NCBI RefSeq assembly: GCF_016545825.1
Contig: NC_052618.1
Location: 33,612,196-33,676,195 of the forward strand
DNA length: 64,000 nucleotides
Source: Eucalyptus grandis
Lineage: Eukaryota > Streptophyta > Magnoliopsida > Myrtales > Myrtaceae
Direction: 5' to 3'
The position numbers and the translations under genes were made by a program. The notes below the pieces were generated by a model that searched no databases, was not told where the DNA came from, and saw only the letters and a list, made by a program, of their open reading frames with translations. Shown here one piece after another: positions 21,705 to 32,185 of this stretch. The first letter of the stretch is position 1; each line of letters opens with the position of its first letter.

Positions 21705-23102
21705 CTAGCAGTTTTCAATTATATGGTGTGAGTGCTTACAATAATCACAATACATTTTACCTTTTCCTTTTGGGCCACTATTTTTCGCAGCCGAGGAGGG
21801 CTTGATTGTGGGTTGAAAAGCTTGGGCCAAAATTGGCCCATATGACTCGTCCGATCCACCAAAGGAACTGCCGCATGGGCCATTCGGCCCATGGAAGTTC
21901 ACTGAACGTGAGCCATCCGATCCAGTGAGATTGATGCTTCGTGGGTCATCAGATCCAGTTGCTCCCAAGAGTAAATGCGAGCCGTTCGATTGTTGAATGA
22001 AATCAGCACCGTCGCCTGTTTTCTTGAAAGAATCTAGGATTTTCGTCAAAGAACCCTAGATTTGCCTCTTTTCCTTTGCCCGTGTTCTTCCGCGAGGAGC
22101 GAAAGTGGCTCCTTGCCACCAGACCATTCCGTCTCCTCCTTTCCCATGGTCTACCGTTCTTTGTTAACTCTCTTCTTGAATGGTGAGTTGATAGATACGG
22201 CTAAGGCTCAGCATGGGCTTCACGGTCAATATTTGGGAATGAAACAATAGGTTAGTTTCGTTGAGTATGAGGAGAAACCTCGTCGCCTTCTCCCTTTCCC
22301 GCATGTTCTTGTATTGCTGCTTGTAGTCGGGATAGTCAAATTTCTCTTCGATTTTCGTTTGCGTTCCATAGAGTCGAAAGTTTGTTGTAAACAAGCTGCG
22401 ATAGTCATGTTCCCCCGTTTCAAATTTGAGATTTGTTATGTGAGATAATTTTTTTCACTTGATTGAGTTTTCCATACATCTCTTTAATGTTTTCCCACAT
22501 TTTCTTTGAATCCTCCGTCTGGTGGGAAGTCCGATCATGACTTTGGGTGTGATGCAATTCCCAATTCATGTTCTGACTAATTGGTTGCATCTCCTCCAAA
22601 GCCATGCCATTCTCTCATTGGACGAAATCAGAAACATCCCGTTAATGAAAACCTCCTTATGCTTCGTTACCAGTGCTAGTCGGAATTCATGCGACTGGCT
22701 CGAATAATTGTCAGCACCGGTTAACTGCTGACTGATAATCTTCAACTCCAGTCTGTTGTCGTTTGTTGTGTAAAGAGGGTCGCTGAGTTTTGGCCAGCCG
22801 CTGGCAGCAAGGAATTGGTATGGAAAGAAATCGGGCATGGGATTTGGGTAAGGATTTGCGTCCTGACCCGAACCGCTTAACCCAACTCCATGACCCGCAT
22901 TGTGAAATCCTAGGTAGGGATTCGTTCCCATACCTGGTTCAGTCGACCCACCCATCTGCTTCAGACAGATGGTTGGGCTTGCCCCATTGTTGGTTGGTGG
23001 GCCTCCATCGGCTTGTGCGTTACTCTGATAGCCAGGTGATGATGCATTTAGGTCCAACCCATGGTACCATGGATAAGGTATCCACTGGTAAGGATAGCCC
23101 AA
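21705..23102 (-). pseudogene. Copia gag remnant with CCHC knuckle
   Basis: The N-terminal part (23102-22566) is rich in Gly, Pro and Asn and ends in gag-like LYTTNDN, LTGADNYSSQSHEFRLAL (usual form L.G.NY..WS..M..AL). The middle is broken into several frames. The C-terminal part (22049-21705) has CDYCKHSHHIIENC, a complete C-X2-C-X4-H-X4-C zinc knuckle. Confidence 0.85.
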
Positions 23103-23421
23103 GAAGGGCTGCCCCAGATTAGACTAAGCCTGAAGCTGTTGCCACTGCACGTGTTGGGCTTGAGCCTGAATCTGGCTCTACTGCTGTTTGAATACAGGGA
23201 TCACAACAGATGAGTCTTGATTGCTCAAAGTTTGCAGCAATGCTTCTCCCACAGATTGGTCGCCTAAAGTTGAGGTAAGGTCTTGTGGCTTGGTCATGGT
23301 AATGGAATCAAAGCCTTGAGGCAATCAAGGCTTTGATTCCTATGGCAACTCTTTTATGGAGATTAGAGTTCCTTGTGAGGTAATTGGAGAGGAAACAGAA
23401 AATTAGGTCAGAACCGTAGGA

Positions 23422-23434
23422 GGCTCTGATACCA
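23422..23434 (-). promoter_or_regulatory. Primer-binding site of the copia element
   Basis: Minus strand TGGTATCAGAGCC, the standard plant copia site complementary to initiator-Met tRNA. Confidence 0.92.
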
Positions 23435-23435
23435 A

Positions 23436-23675
23436 GTCACAAAAGGAGATAAAGAAGAAGAAGGTTTTTGGAGTCGTAGGAAAAAAAAAGGTGTAAGGAA
23501 AATTGTATCACTCTATTGATAGTAATCTTTGTACAAGAGTGTGTATTTAATTACAAAGAAAGAATCAATAAACGGAAAAAAAGTATTATCCTATCTTCCT
23601 ATCTTTTAATCCTAAAATAAATGATTCCCTATCAATTTATAATTGATACAATCCACTAAATCATATCTTCCAACA
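23436..23675 (-). repeat. 5' LTR of the copia element
   Basis: Minus strand begins TGTTGGAAGATATGATTTAG at 23675 and runs left to the primer-binding site. Partner of 18055-18292. Confidence 0.9.
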
Positions 23676-25072
23676 AATTGATCACAGCTTTGCCGGCGAC
23701 TAGTGATGGTACTTAACAATAGGCAACATCGGTCTATGGCCGGCCTGAGATATTGGTGACCGGTGTTTGATAAAAAGTGATTGCCCATGTCTCTACTCAT
23801 GCTCAACTAGGTGATGCCTTTGGGAGAATGGCCGAGGCAGCATAGTGATTGATGGTGGCCATGCGCGAGAATGATAGTGATGATGAGCAATGGTGAGCGA
23901 GTGACGGTGACAAGGAGAGTTGTGCAATGGTCAATCGGTGTTGAAGACAATTGAGCCCCGTAACATTCCTTGGGTGCAATATCGTTTTTGCTTGGTTGGA
24001 TTGAGTGACTTCGTTTATGCCCTACCTAGCAACGTCAGATTGAGGGAGACATCCATGTGGACTAGATTAAAAAAAAAATGCCAACTCATTTTAATATATT
24101 AATTATAGTGCCATGTCATACTTTTGGTCGAAAATTATTGCCGAAAACACCTAAGTAATCATCATTTCTCTGATTTGACACTTAAGTGAGCTAGCGAAAT
24201 CTTTTGGCACTAAAGTGAATGTCGTACACAATTTTTGGCACTACTAATGTCATTTTGGTTAAGAGATGGTATACTGGAGCTGAGGAGAAAAATAATGCAT
24301 ATTCCTTGGCTAAGCAATATGAGTGAAAATTTTATAAATTGTAATGTTTAGATCGGTAATCCAATCAACCAAATTTCTTGTAAGCAGAGACTTCAAATTC
24401 AACGTAGACAATGCTACAAGGTATTGACATACTCAAAGATACTCAATTAGTCAAACTGTCCAAAAGCTAAGTAAAAGGGAGAGCTTTAGACTGAGACTCG
24501 ACAATTGCAATCGCATTTGCAAGCACAAGCACCTAATAACGGTTGGTATTGTAATATGTGGGTGACAAAACTGTGAAAAAATGGGAGCCTTGCTAAGCCA
24601 ATTCAACCATGTATCACAATGCCCGATAAGGGCTTGTGCCTTTCATTCATCAAATCGGACAAGTTTCCATAATTAGGGCTTAAAATTAAGATTTTATGAA
24701 ATTTGAGCTAGGAAATTGGATTTTTGAGTAGTTGAGCCATGAGATTTCATGGAAATGGTGGATTATGGTTTTGTAGAGCTGTGGATCTTGACGAGAGTCA
24801 TTTTAGAACAACGGTTTTGAGGAAGTGAAATTCTAGGACTTCCTGCCTGGGTTTCACATTGCTTATAGATTTGAATAGTTGCTTCAATTGAGCGATTTGT
24901 TAGCGCATAAGATTTGATTTATTAGTGTTTAGACATAATTTAGCCAATTCATAAATGAGGTAGATTTTTACTTGGTTTTGATGTTGATTACCATTTAATA
25001 GATAGGATTATGAGATTGTTAGCTCGTTTAGCTACTCGTTCCCTAGTTTGGACTTTCTCAAGTGAGTGATAC
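23676..25072. other. Non-coding stretch with a one-sided CACTTAAGTG-type element end
   Basis: No gene seen. At 24060-24260 there is a single TIR-like end of the family at 15811-16872 and 27013-27523 (CACTTAAGTGAG, CACTAAAGTGAATG). No matching inverted end was found. The rest is unremarkable. Confidence 0.45.
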
Positions 25073-25075
25073 TAT

Positions 25076-25946
25076 GGGCCTGCATGGTAAAAAGTGTTTC
25101 TGTTCCCTGGAACAAAATTTTTTGTTCTTTTGTTCCTGGGAACAAAAAAGGAACAGAAACGCGTTTATTTGCGTTTTTGTTCCAAAATTATTTTTTGTTC
25201 CTAGAAACACATTCGAACGGAAACAAGAAACAAAAAGAAGTTGTTTCTTGTTTTCGGAACAAAATTTAGAACACTTTTTCTCTCTTCCATTTTTTTTTCT
25301 CTTTTTTTCTTCTACCTTTCTTCTTCTTTTTTCTTTCTTTTTTCTTTGGCCGGTTGTCGGCCTCGGCCATGGCTGGCGACCGGCCGTCGAGGGTCGGCGA
25401 CCTCGCCGAGCGCCGCGCCAGCCTGGCAGCTCGGCCTCGCGGATCCGGGCGAGCTCGAGCTCACCCAGCCAAGGCGAGGCCGACCTTGCGCTGGGCCGGG
25501 CGAGCTCGATCTCGCCTAGCCAAGGCGAGGCCGAGCTCACCTAGTGGCCGGCGAGGCTTGGCCTTGCCGGGCCACCGCTGTGCGGCGCCACCCGGGCGGT
25601 GGCCGGCGAGCCTCGCCGTGGTTGGGCGAGGCGGCAGCCCTTGTTGGCCGGTCGCCGGCCATGGCCGAGGCCACGACCGGCCAAAAGAAGAAAAAAAAAA
25701 AAAAGGAAAATAAATAAAAAAATAAGAAAGAAAAATAGAAAAATAAAATAAAAATATTAAAAATTAAAAGAAATAAAAAAAATTATACAAATTTACCAAA
25801 CATGTTTTTATTCTTTTTATATTTCTGGAACAGATTTACCAAACACGTTTTTTTTTTGTTCAAAAATTGTTCCCCAAGCATAAATATTTTTTTCTATTTC
25901 TGTTCCTAAAAACAATTTTTAAACAGAAATGTTACCAAACGCACCC
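25076..25946. mobile_element. Harbinger-like TIR element with GC-rich core
   Basis: Left end GGGCCTGCATGGTAA and right end (minus strand) GGGTGCGTTTGGTAAC form a diverged terminal inverted repeat, continuing as TTTCTGTT on both sides. TAT flanks each end (25073-25075, 25947-25949), consistent with a 3-bp target duplication. Near the left end are nested palindromes of GGAACA/TGTTCC. The core 25340-25680 is strongly GC-rich and gives long reading frames on both strands that are composition artefacts. No transposase. Confidence 0.65.
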
Positions 25947-26199
25947 TATCTCTTCTATGAATTTCTAAACTCATGTATGAAAATGATAAATATTTAAGTA
26001 TCATATGAGTTATTAAAGCATTGATATTACATAAAAAAAAAAAAAAAAAACCATCGCTTATATTGTTCGAGATGATTAGCCAATGAAAAATAATTTATTA
26101 TTGTCAACGATTTATATCTATATATTTTCATGAGTGATGAAAATATTTTTCATTCTTTCACTTTTGTTTATGATATAAGTGGTCATTTTTAGGGAAATT

Positions 26200-26730
26200 T
26201 TTGTTAATCCTTCATTTTCCCAAAACATATGGAGCCCTAGGTTGAGTAGGTTTCGTAATTTGGATTCAACTCTTATCTACATAAAGGAAGAGTCTTCTTT
26301 TGAAAGCATTTAAGAGGAGCTTTTGGTCATGAAAGACATCTACAGTGCTTGAAGTTGCGAAAATCTTGTGTTAATATTTCATGTAATTTCTTTGTGGGAT
26401 TGAAAGATTTCTTAGTGAAACTTTGTGGGGGCTAAACACTATGAAAGTAATTTGCTGTAATTGGGAGCCAAAAATGTTGAAAGTGTTTGAGTGACTTGAG
26501 TATAGTTGAAATTTCTATTGTATTGCTTAATTTATATTTCCACAACAATTGGTGTCAAAGTCAAACTTGGCAGAATTGAAGTGAATTCAAAGTGACAAAA
26601 GAAGGAAAAATAAAAATCAACAGATTTGAAAGGAATGATTTTATCTTTTAGAAAATGCAAATTACTAGAGGATCTACATGTACCTTGTCTAGGAGGAACC
26701 TAGAGTTAATGAAACAAGTTGGTTGGGAAT
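26200..26730 (+). mobile_element. Copia LTR end, primer-binding site and gag start (fragment)
   Basis: The LTR-like stretch ends CCACAACA at 26547, followed by TTGGTGTCAAAGTC (degenerate primer-binding site). Further on comes FERNDFIF.KMQ-like sequence (about 26625-26660), resembling the K-F-x-G-x-N-F start of copia gag. The rest of the element is absent. Confidence 0.55.
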
Positions 26731-27012
26731 TGTTGGATATATAAGTGTTGGATGTTATTCGGTAAATGTTAGCTTGTAATGTCATGTTTTAACATTGTAC
26801 AAGAAAAGATTACTACGAGTTTGATGATGGTAATGTCATAAATATATAAGTTCACAGCATCGTCAAAGAACAAGGTCCACGCCTCCTTTTCTAGGGATAG
26901 GATCCGATCATTTAGGAAACTTCATCATAAACCTTGTGCAATTTTCAGCCAACATATCAGCAATAATCGCCCTTAATTGATTTTTGTAGCGCCGTCTGCA
27001 AGACAAAATAGT

Positions 27013-27523
27013 AGAAGTGCCATAACTTTTTTCTCTCACTTAAGTGTCACAAATTCAAAAAAAAAAAAAAATCAATCACTTAAGTGCCATTGGTGATGAG
27101 CCACGCTGGAAAATCCGATGAGGATGCCAGTTGTTCTACGTGGCATCACCAACGCTAACATAGAACATTTTAAGTTTTTCAATTATTATTTTCTTTATTT
27201 TTTTTTTTTTGTTGTTTTTTTTTCCTTTTCTTCTGCTTTTGTTTTTAGTACCAACAAGGATCATTGGTAACCCTTGCCGGCTATGAAGGCCTTGCCCTTT
27301 GGCTGGTGTGGTTGCAAAACTCGTTGACATTGAAAAATAAAAAATTAAAAAACCAGGTTGGAATTGAAAATATTTTTTTTTAAAATCCATATAGGATGAT
27401 TTGTCATAAATGACATCAAATGATTAATTTTATTTTGACGTGACACTTAAGTGAGCCAAAAAAATTATGGACTTAAAAATTATGGTACTCAAGTGAATGT
27501 TGTATGAAAGTTATAGCACTTTT
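27013..27523. mobile_element. 0.5-kb TIR element, CACTTAAGTG family
   Basis: Left end AGAAGTGCCATAACTTTTTT and right end (minus strand) AAAAGTGCTATAACTTTCAT are inverted. CACTTAAGTG half-sites recur inside both ends (CACTTAAGTGTC, CACTTAAGTGCC, CACTTAAGTGAG). No coding capacity. It abuts the gypsy fragment on its right. Confidence 0.6.
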
Positions 27524-27529
27524 GACGCT

Positions 27530-28420
27530 CTTATCCCCATCCGTCTACACATCAAAAACTCTAAAATTAAAATCTTTCACTTGGCCAACTTCCCTACCAA
27601 GGCAGGTCAATCAAGCATGTATTTGATGGGATCACTCTTAGAGACTAGGAACATTTGAGAATTCAGGACGCACTAGTGCAGCCTATGTAGTGCCCAGACC
27701 AATGTAGCACAAGTCTTTTTAGCTTTGAAATAATTTATTTCCGAGGCATTGAAATTCTTACTCATATAGTAAATGGCTTGTTCCTTTCCATTGTCAAGCC
27801 TTTTCTAAGCTAGCATCGCACCCAAGGATTCACTGTGAATCGTGAGCTAAAAAGTTGAGGGTTGCCCTAGTATCGATGGAACAACCGGAGAACTAATCAT
27901 ATAACATTTCAATTTGTCAAATGCCTTTCAATAGTCGTAAACCCATTCAATTTGAGCATTTCTTTTTAGGAGTTTGAAGAACGGCTTGGTGGTCTCCGAT
28001 AACTAGGAGATAAAACAGGCTATGTAATTCAACGTTCCTAATAAACTTTAGACTTCTTTCATTATTGACGGAAGTTACAGCTCACATGTGGCCTTCACCT
28101 TGGATGGATCCACTTCAATGCCTTTATTACTCACCACAAATCCCAGTAATTTACCCTGGTCGCCCTAGATACATTCCGCTAGGTTGAGGAGGAGTTTGTG
28201 TTTGCGTAATCAAATAACTTCTTCAGGGTATCGACATGGTGTTCTCTTGGTCGAGTCTTAGCGATCATGTCATCGACATAGACCTCGATTTTTTGCACAT
28301 CATATCATGAAATAGTGTCACCATGGCCCATTGGTATATTGCCTCAACGTCTTTCAAGCCAAGTGGCATGACTCTACAGTGGAAGGTCCCCCACTTTTGA
28401 CAAGATGCATGTTTGATCAT
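27530..28420 (-). pseudogene. Ty3/gypsy reverse transcriptase-RNase H fragment (Tat-like)
   Basis: Minus strand. From about 28420 it reads WGTFHCRVMPLGLK followed by a Y-Q-W-AM and LFHDMM stretch, close to the PWGTFCY-VMPFGLKNAGATYQRAM block of Tat-lineage RT; the YVDD region is degraded. Further left, recognisable but broken, are REHHVDTL (28240), an NKG-IEVDPSK-like region (28100-28140), an RNase H part (about 27700-27800) and SDPIKYML (27620-27640). Stops and frameshifts throughout. No LTRs attached. Confidence 0.82.
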
Positions 28421-29080
28421 TTGTGCTGAGGCACAAGTGATGTTGTTGTTAAGATTGTTCAATTGAGACCCGTGATCGAAAAAAAAGACCGATAAGATGA
28501 TCAAGCATGTTCGAATTGATTGCAACATGAAATTTTTACTCATAGTTGTTAAATTTATTATGATAAAGGAAGGCATGATGAGACATTGCACTATTGCAAA
28601 CTTCCTAGAGGTGAACCACTAGGGGGAAGGCTAATGGACTACTAAATAAGAATGAAGGCTCCTCTCAAAAGGTCATTGCTCATGTTGTACGTGCTCTCCT
28701 AGGCCCTACTAATCGCAACTCAACATTGAATCCGAAATGTACTTAATCTTACCTTTTGAAGATGCCACTAACCGGTTATGGGTAATTTAGACACCCAAGT
28801 AAAATATGGTGGGCATACATTAACTTATGTGAACCAATGATTCAATGGATTCAGGAACTTAATTATGCTAAATTAATCTAACGCCCTTTTGGTATCTTTT
28901 CTCTTTATTCCAAAAATGTTTTGCGTGTAATTTTTATTCATTTTTATCCTATGCCACTAACATTTGAGGGGTGATCGTATAGGGTGCAACAATCAAGAAA
29001 TTAACATCCAATAATCAAATCCATGAATAGATTGTGTAAAAAAATTCAAGGGCTCTGTTGAAATCGAAAACCCTAATATT

Positions 29081-29083
<3 letters not shown>
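28421..29083. other. Non-coding sequence between the gypsy fragment and the poly(T) tract
   Basis: No gene or clear repeat seen. A minus-strand reading frame running into the gypsy fragment (up to 28591) changes composition at about 28430 and does not look retroelement-derived beyond that point. Confidence 0.4.

Positions 29084-29118
<35 letters not shown>
29084..29118. repeat. Poly(T) tract
   Basis: Thirty-five consecutive T. A second run of 25 T lies at 30004-30028 in the plastid-derived block. Confidence 0.97.
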
Positions 29119-29120
<2 letters not shown>

Positions 29121-29164
29121 CTTCGACGCGTCAACTAAAAATCAAGTGTCAACAACTTATCTTA

Positions 29165-29420
29165 AAACTACAAGCCTACTAGAGGGGCTCCTACTCTGAT
29201 ATCATATTGTGATATTCCTATATTAACTCACTTAAGGTATTGCCCATTTTGACCCGTCCCATTCCGAGCCTCATGATTTTGTCCTTTGGCTTATAGGTAG
29301 AACTTTCTCAAGAGTTCGGCCATCCTGGTAGTGTTCTAACTTGAACATGCTTAACTTTGGAATCCAAAGCAAAACTTACCATAATATCAAAAGCCACCTC
29401 CATGAGTTAATTTTATTTTT
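29165..29420 (-). mobile_element. Cassandra-type TRIM fragment with 5S-rRNA-derived promoter
   Basis: On the minus strand, 29372-29300 reads CCAAAGTTAAGCATG ... CTACCAGGATGGCCGAACTC ... GAAAGTTCT. This follows the 5S rRNA internal promoter (A box GAAGTTAAGCGTGC, C box AGGATGGGTGACC, then GGGAAGTCC). It continues with CACTTAAGGTATTGCC-type LTR sequence and ends next to TGATATCAGAGTAGGAGCC (29205-29187), a near match to the primer-binding site TGGTATCAGAGC. That combination is known from Cassandra elements. Only one LTR is seen and the 5S part is diverged. Confidence 0.7.
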
Positions 29421-29589
29421 CACACACGCACACACACGCACACATTATATATTCCAAAATCACTCTTCTCCTATCTAGTGCACAGTTTGGTTCATTTTTA
29501 GCCCCTTCGTCACCAAGAGCAAGAGCATGCTAGGAGTCGCTCCTTATTAAGGTCCTCATGCCCCGACAAAAATTTACTGTTATATCATC

Positions 29590-31160
29590 CATATAAAAAT
29601 GCGAAATATAATCTAACGAAATAGAATAGATAGAATTGAACTAAATTGAAATACTAAATAGAATATAGAATAATCGGATTAGAATCTTATTATATATTTT
29701 AAAAATAGAAATTCTAATTGTTAGAATAGTCATTTTTAATTTAACTACTAATACAAATTAAAATAGAATATGTATTTCTAACTAATATTAATAGTTATTA
29801 GTTATACATAATAAATAATATTTATCTAAATTAATTAATGTGTTTATATAGTTTATAGAATTCTAAATAATAAGAATTATGTTCTATTTTTAAATTAATG
29901 AAATGATTTCTTATAGAAAGAAATGATTCGTTATAGATATTATAAATGATTAATGTGTATTAAATAAACAATACAATTTAATAAATATCCAATTTCGATT
30001 TCCTTTTTTTTTTTTTTTTTTTTTTTTTGAGTTATCTTATAGAAGGTCCACTTTACTCTAAGGAAAGGATAAGAAGAAAAATAAAAGATAAAATAAAGAT
30101 AAATGCATTACAAACCATAATGAATGAGACATTCCTCTATTGTCATTCAAAAAAAAAATGACTCTTTGAGTATTCCAAATTGAATAAGAAGAATGAGAGT
30201 AAAAGAGGCATAGATATGTTATCTGATATAGATTATATCCATCTATATTGAATTGCGGATACAGAAATAATAGAATTATTTTTGATTGGATCAAATGGAG
30301 GTCTCGATAGAGATTAAAGAAGATATGCAAGAAATTTAAAGAACAAAAACACTTTTTTTTTCTCTAGTTTATATATATAATTCGATGTGTAATTCGAATA
30401 AATGCAGGATTTTAGCATAAATAAAATGGGGATAGCAAAATTGGTAGACGCTATGGACTTAATTGGATTGAGCCTTGGTATGGAAACCTACTAAGTGACA
30501 ACTTTCAAATTTAGAGAAACCATGGAATTAAAGATGGACAATCCTAAGCCAAATCCTATTTTACGAAAACCAACAAAACAATAATGGCTCATAAAGTGAG
30601 AATAAAAAAAGGATAGGATAGGTGCAGAGACTCAATGGGAGCTGTTCTAACAAATGAAGTTGAGCACGTTGTATTGGGAAAGGAATCTTTTATCGAAGCT
30701 TGAGAAAGGGAAAGGATAAACTTATGTATATACATATATGTACTGAATACTATCTCAAATGATTAATGACTACGCGAATTTTTTATATGAAAAAGGAAAC
30801 AATTGTTGTGAATCAATTCTAAGTTGAAGAAAGAATCGAATATTCATTGATTAAATCATTTACTCCATGGTTTGACAAATCTTTTGAAGAATTGATTAAT
30901 TGGACGAAAATATAGATAGAGTCCCATTCTACATGTCAATACCAACAACAATGAAATTTAGAGTAAGAGGAAAATCCGTCGACTTTAAAAATCATGAAGG
31001 TTTAAGTCCCTCTATCCCCAAGAAGGACCATTTGACTCCTTAACTTAATGATTTATCCTATTCTTTAAAAAAAAAAAAAATTATGGAGTCTAGATAAGAC
31101 CTTTTCTACCCCTTTTGTCTTTTTATTTGACATAGAACCAAGTCATCTAGTAAAATATTG
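29590..31160 (+). other. Nuclear plastid DNA (NUPT): trnT-trnL spacer, trnL(UAA), part of trnL-trnF spacer
   Basis: Between 30040 and 30420 the sequence matches the plastid trnT-trnL spacer (GGAAAGGATAAG, TTATATCCATCTATATTGAA, GCGGATACAGAAATAATAG). It is followed by the trnL 5' exon, the whole group I intron, the 3' exon and the ends of the trnL-trnF spacer up to 31160. The AT-rich part 29590-30040 is probably also trnT-trnL spacer. Changes from the plastid form are largely C to T and G to A. Its right part is repeated at 1-161. Confidence 0.88.
30428..31020 (+). pseudogene. trnL-UAA: Plastid trnL(UAA) pseudogene with group I intron
   Basis: The 5' exon (30428-30460) starts GGGGATA but lacks two bases of the plastid GGGGATATGGCG, and has CTATGG where plastid trnL has CTACGG. 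The intron starts ATTGGATTGAGCC and keeps the conserved GGCAATCCTGAGCC region, altered to GACAATCCTAAGCC. The 3' exon (30971-31020) is ATCATGAAGGTTTAAG where the plastid has ATCGTGAGGGTTCAAG, which damages the T loop. Not functional in the nucleus. Confidence 0.92.
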
Positions 31161-32185
31161 AGAGTACTTGAATTACTCAAATGTGGTTGTAATTTTCGTT
31201 GTGTTGCCTGTTCTCTAGTCAAATTTTGTGTTGTTCTCCCAATAGATGTAAGTCACGTTGATCGAACCACATATAAATAATGTCCAATTTATTTTCTTAC
31301 TCGGTTTATTTTATTATTTGATTGCTTGCTCTCTGCAATATCAAGAAAGCAAGATGGTCTACTTTCTTAATGCACTCCAATGTTGTTTTATTTCTCAATT
31401 TTCTGCCAAAAAAAAAAAGAAAGTAAATGAAAAGGTCAAATTCAAGCCAGAACTTTCAAGGGATTAGGTGCGGCGAGCAGATATCCGCTAATAGTACATG
31501 AAATGAGGAAAATTTCCAGGTGGGATAATTAAAAAAAAATAATGCTTAAAAAAGATCTTCATATGACACAAGCATTGTTGGATGAATGCCTATGAAATAA
31601 ATTCACCTTTGTAACGAGAGATTTTATCTTGCGGAAGAAGGTGCAAAAAGTGAGTTTCACAACTCAAGTTCGAGAAACCAAAAGAAGGACGTGAAAGCAA
31701 CCAAACCAAAATACTTATGCCAATTGGATTAGAATATACTGATTGTTGCTCTCAACTTTGAAAAAGCACACCATTAAGCTGCATGACTTTTGTATGGCGT
31801 TCATTTAAATAACATAATTTTTTTTATCACTTAAATATCAAATAACTTTTGAATTGATAATTTGAGTGCGATAAATTTGTAAAAATATTTACCATAAATG
31901 TTATGCCATGTTGATTTTCAGTATTTGAGTGAATGTTTTAAAAAAAAAAATTAGCACTCAAATGATCGATCAAAGGTTATGACATTCAACTAAACTATTT
32001 TTTTTTTAAGTTATAATATTCAAATGATAAAAAAAATATAATACTCAAATGTTCGAACTCCGTGACAGTTGTGGTATTTTTATCCACTCCGAACGCATTC
32101 CTCGTGGGATTTTCTTGGCTGGGTAAAGGACATTCCTTTCCTGGAGTTCGCGCGGCACAACTCCTCATGGAAATTCATTTTTTTT
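31161..32185. other. 3' flank of the intact hydrolase gene, no gene
   Basis: Collinear with 162-1188. Contains the small inverted-repeat element equivalent (about 31795-32065). No coding signal. Confidence 0.5.

Larger units (their letters stand above)
18055..23675 (-). mobile_element. Degenerate full-length Ty1/copia retrotransposon
   Basis: Minus-strand element with short LTRs at 23436-23675 (5') and 18055-18292 (3'), starting TGTTGGAAGATATG. A canonical primer-binding site TGGTATCAGAGCC (23434-23422) follows the 5' LTR, and a polypurine tract TTGAGGGGGAG precedes the 3' LTR. The order gag - protease - integrase - reverse transcriptase - RNase H is copia order. Many stops and frameshifts separate the domains, so it is dead. 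I saw no matching target duplication (flanks GATGA and AATTG), which could mean rearrangement at one end. Confidence 0.92.

Noticed and set aside
25058..25713. Long overlapping reading frames on both strands (up to 160 codons)
   Set aside because: They lie in the GC-rich low-complexity core of a TIR element; open frames on both strands with R/A/G/P-rich translations are a composition effect.
29300..29372. 5S rRNA gene
   Set aside because: Only the internal promoter region is similar, the C box is mutated and the surrounding sequence is LTR-like with a primer-binding site.
30428..31020. Functional tRNA-Leu gene
   Set aside because: The 5' exon has a 2-base deletion, the T loop is mutated and the plastid group I intron would not be expected to splice in the nucleus.
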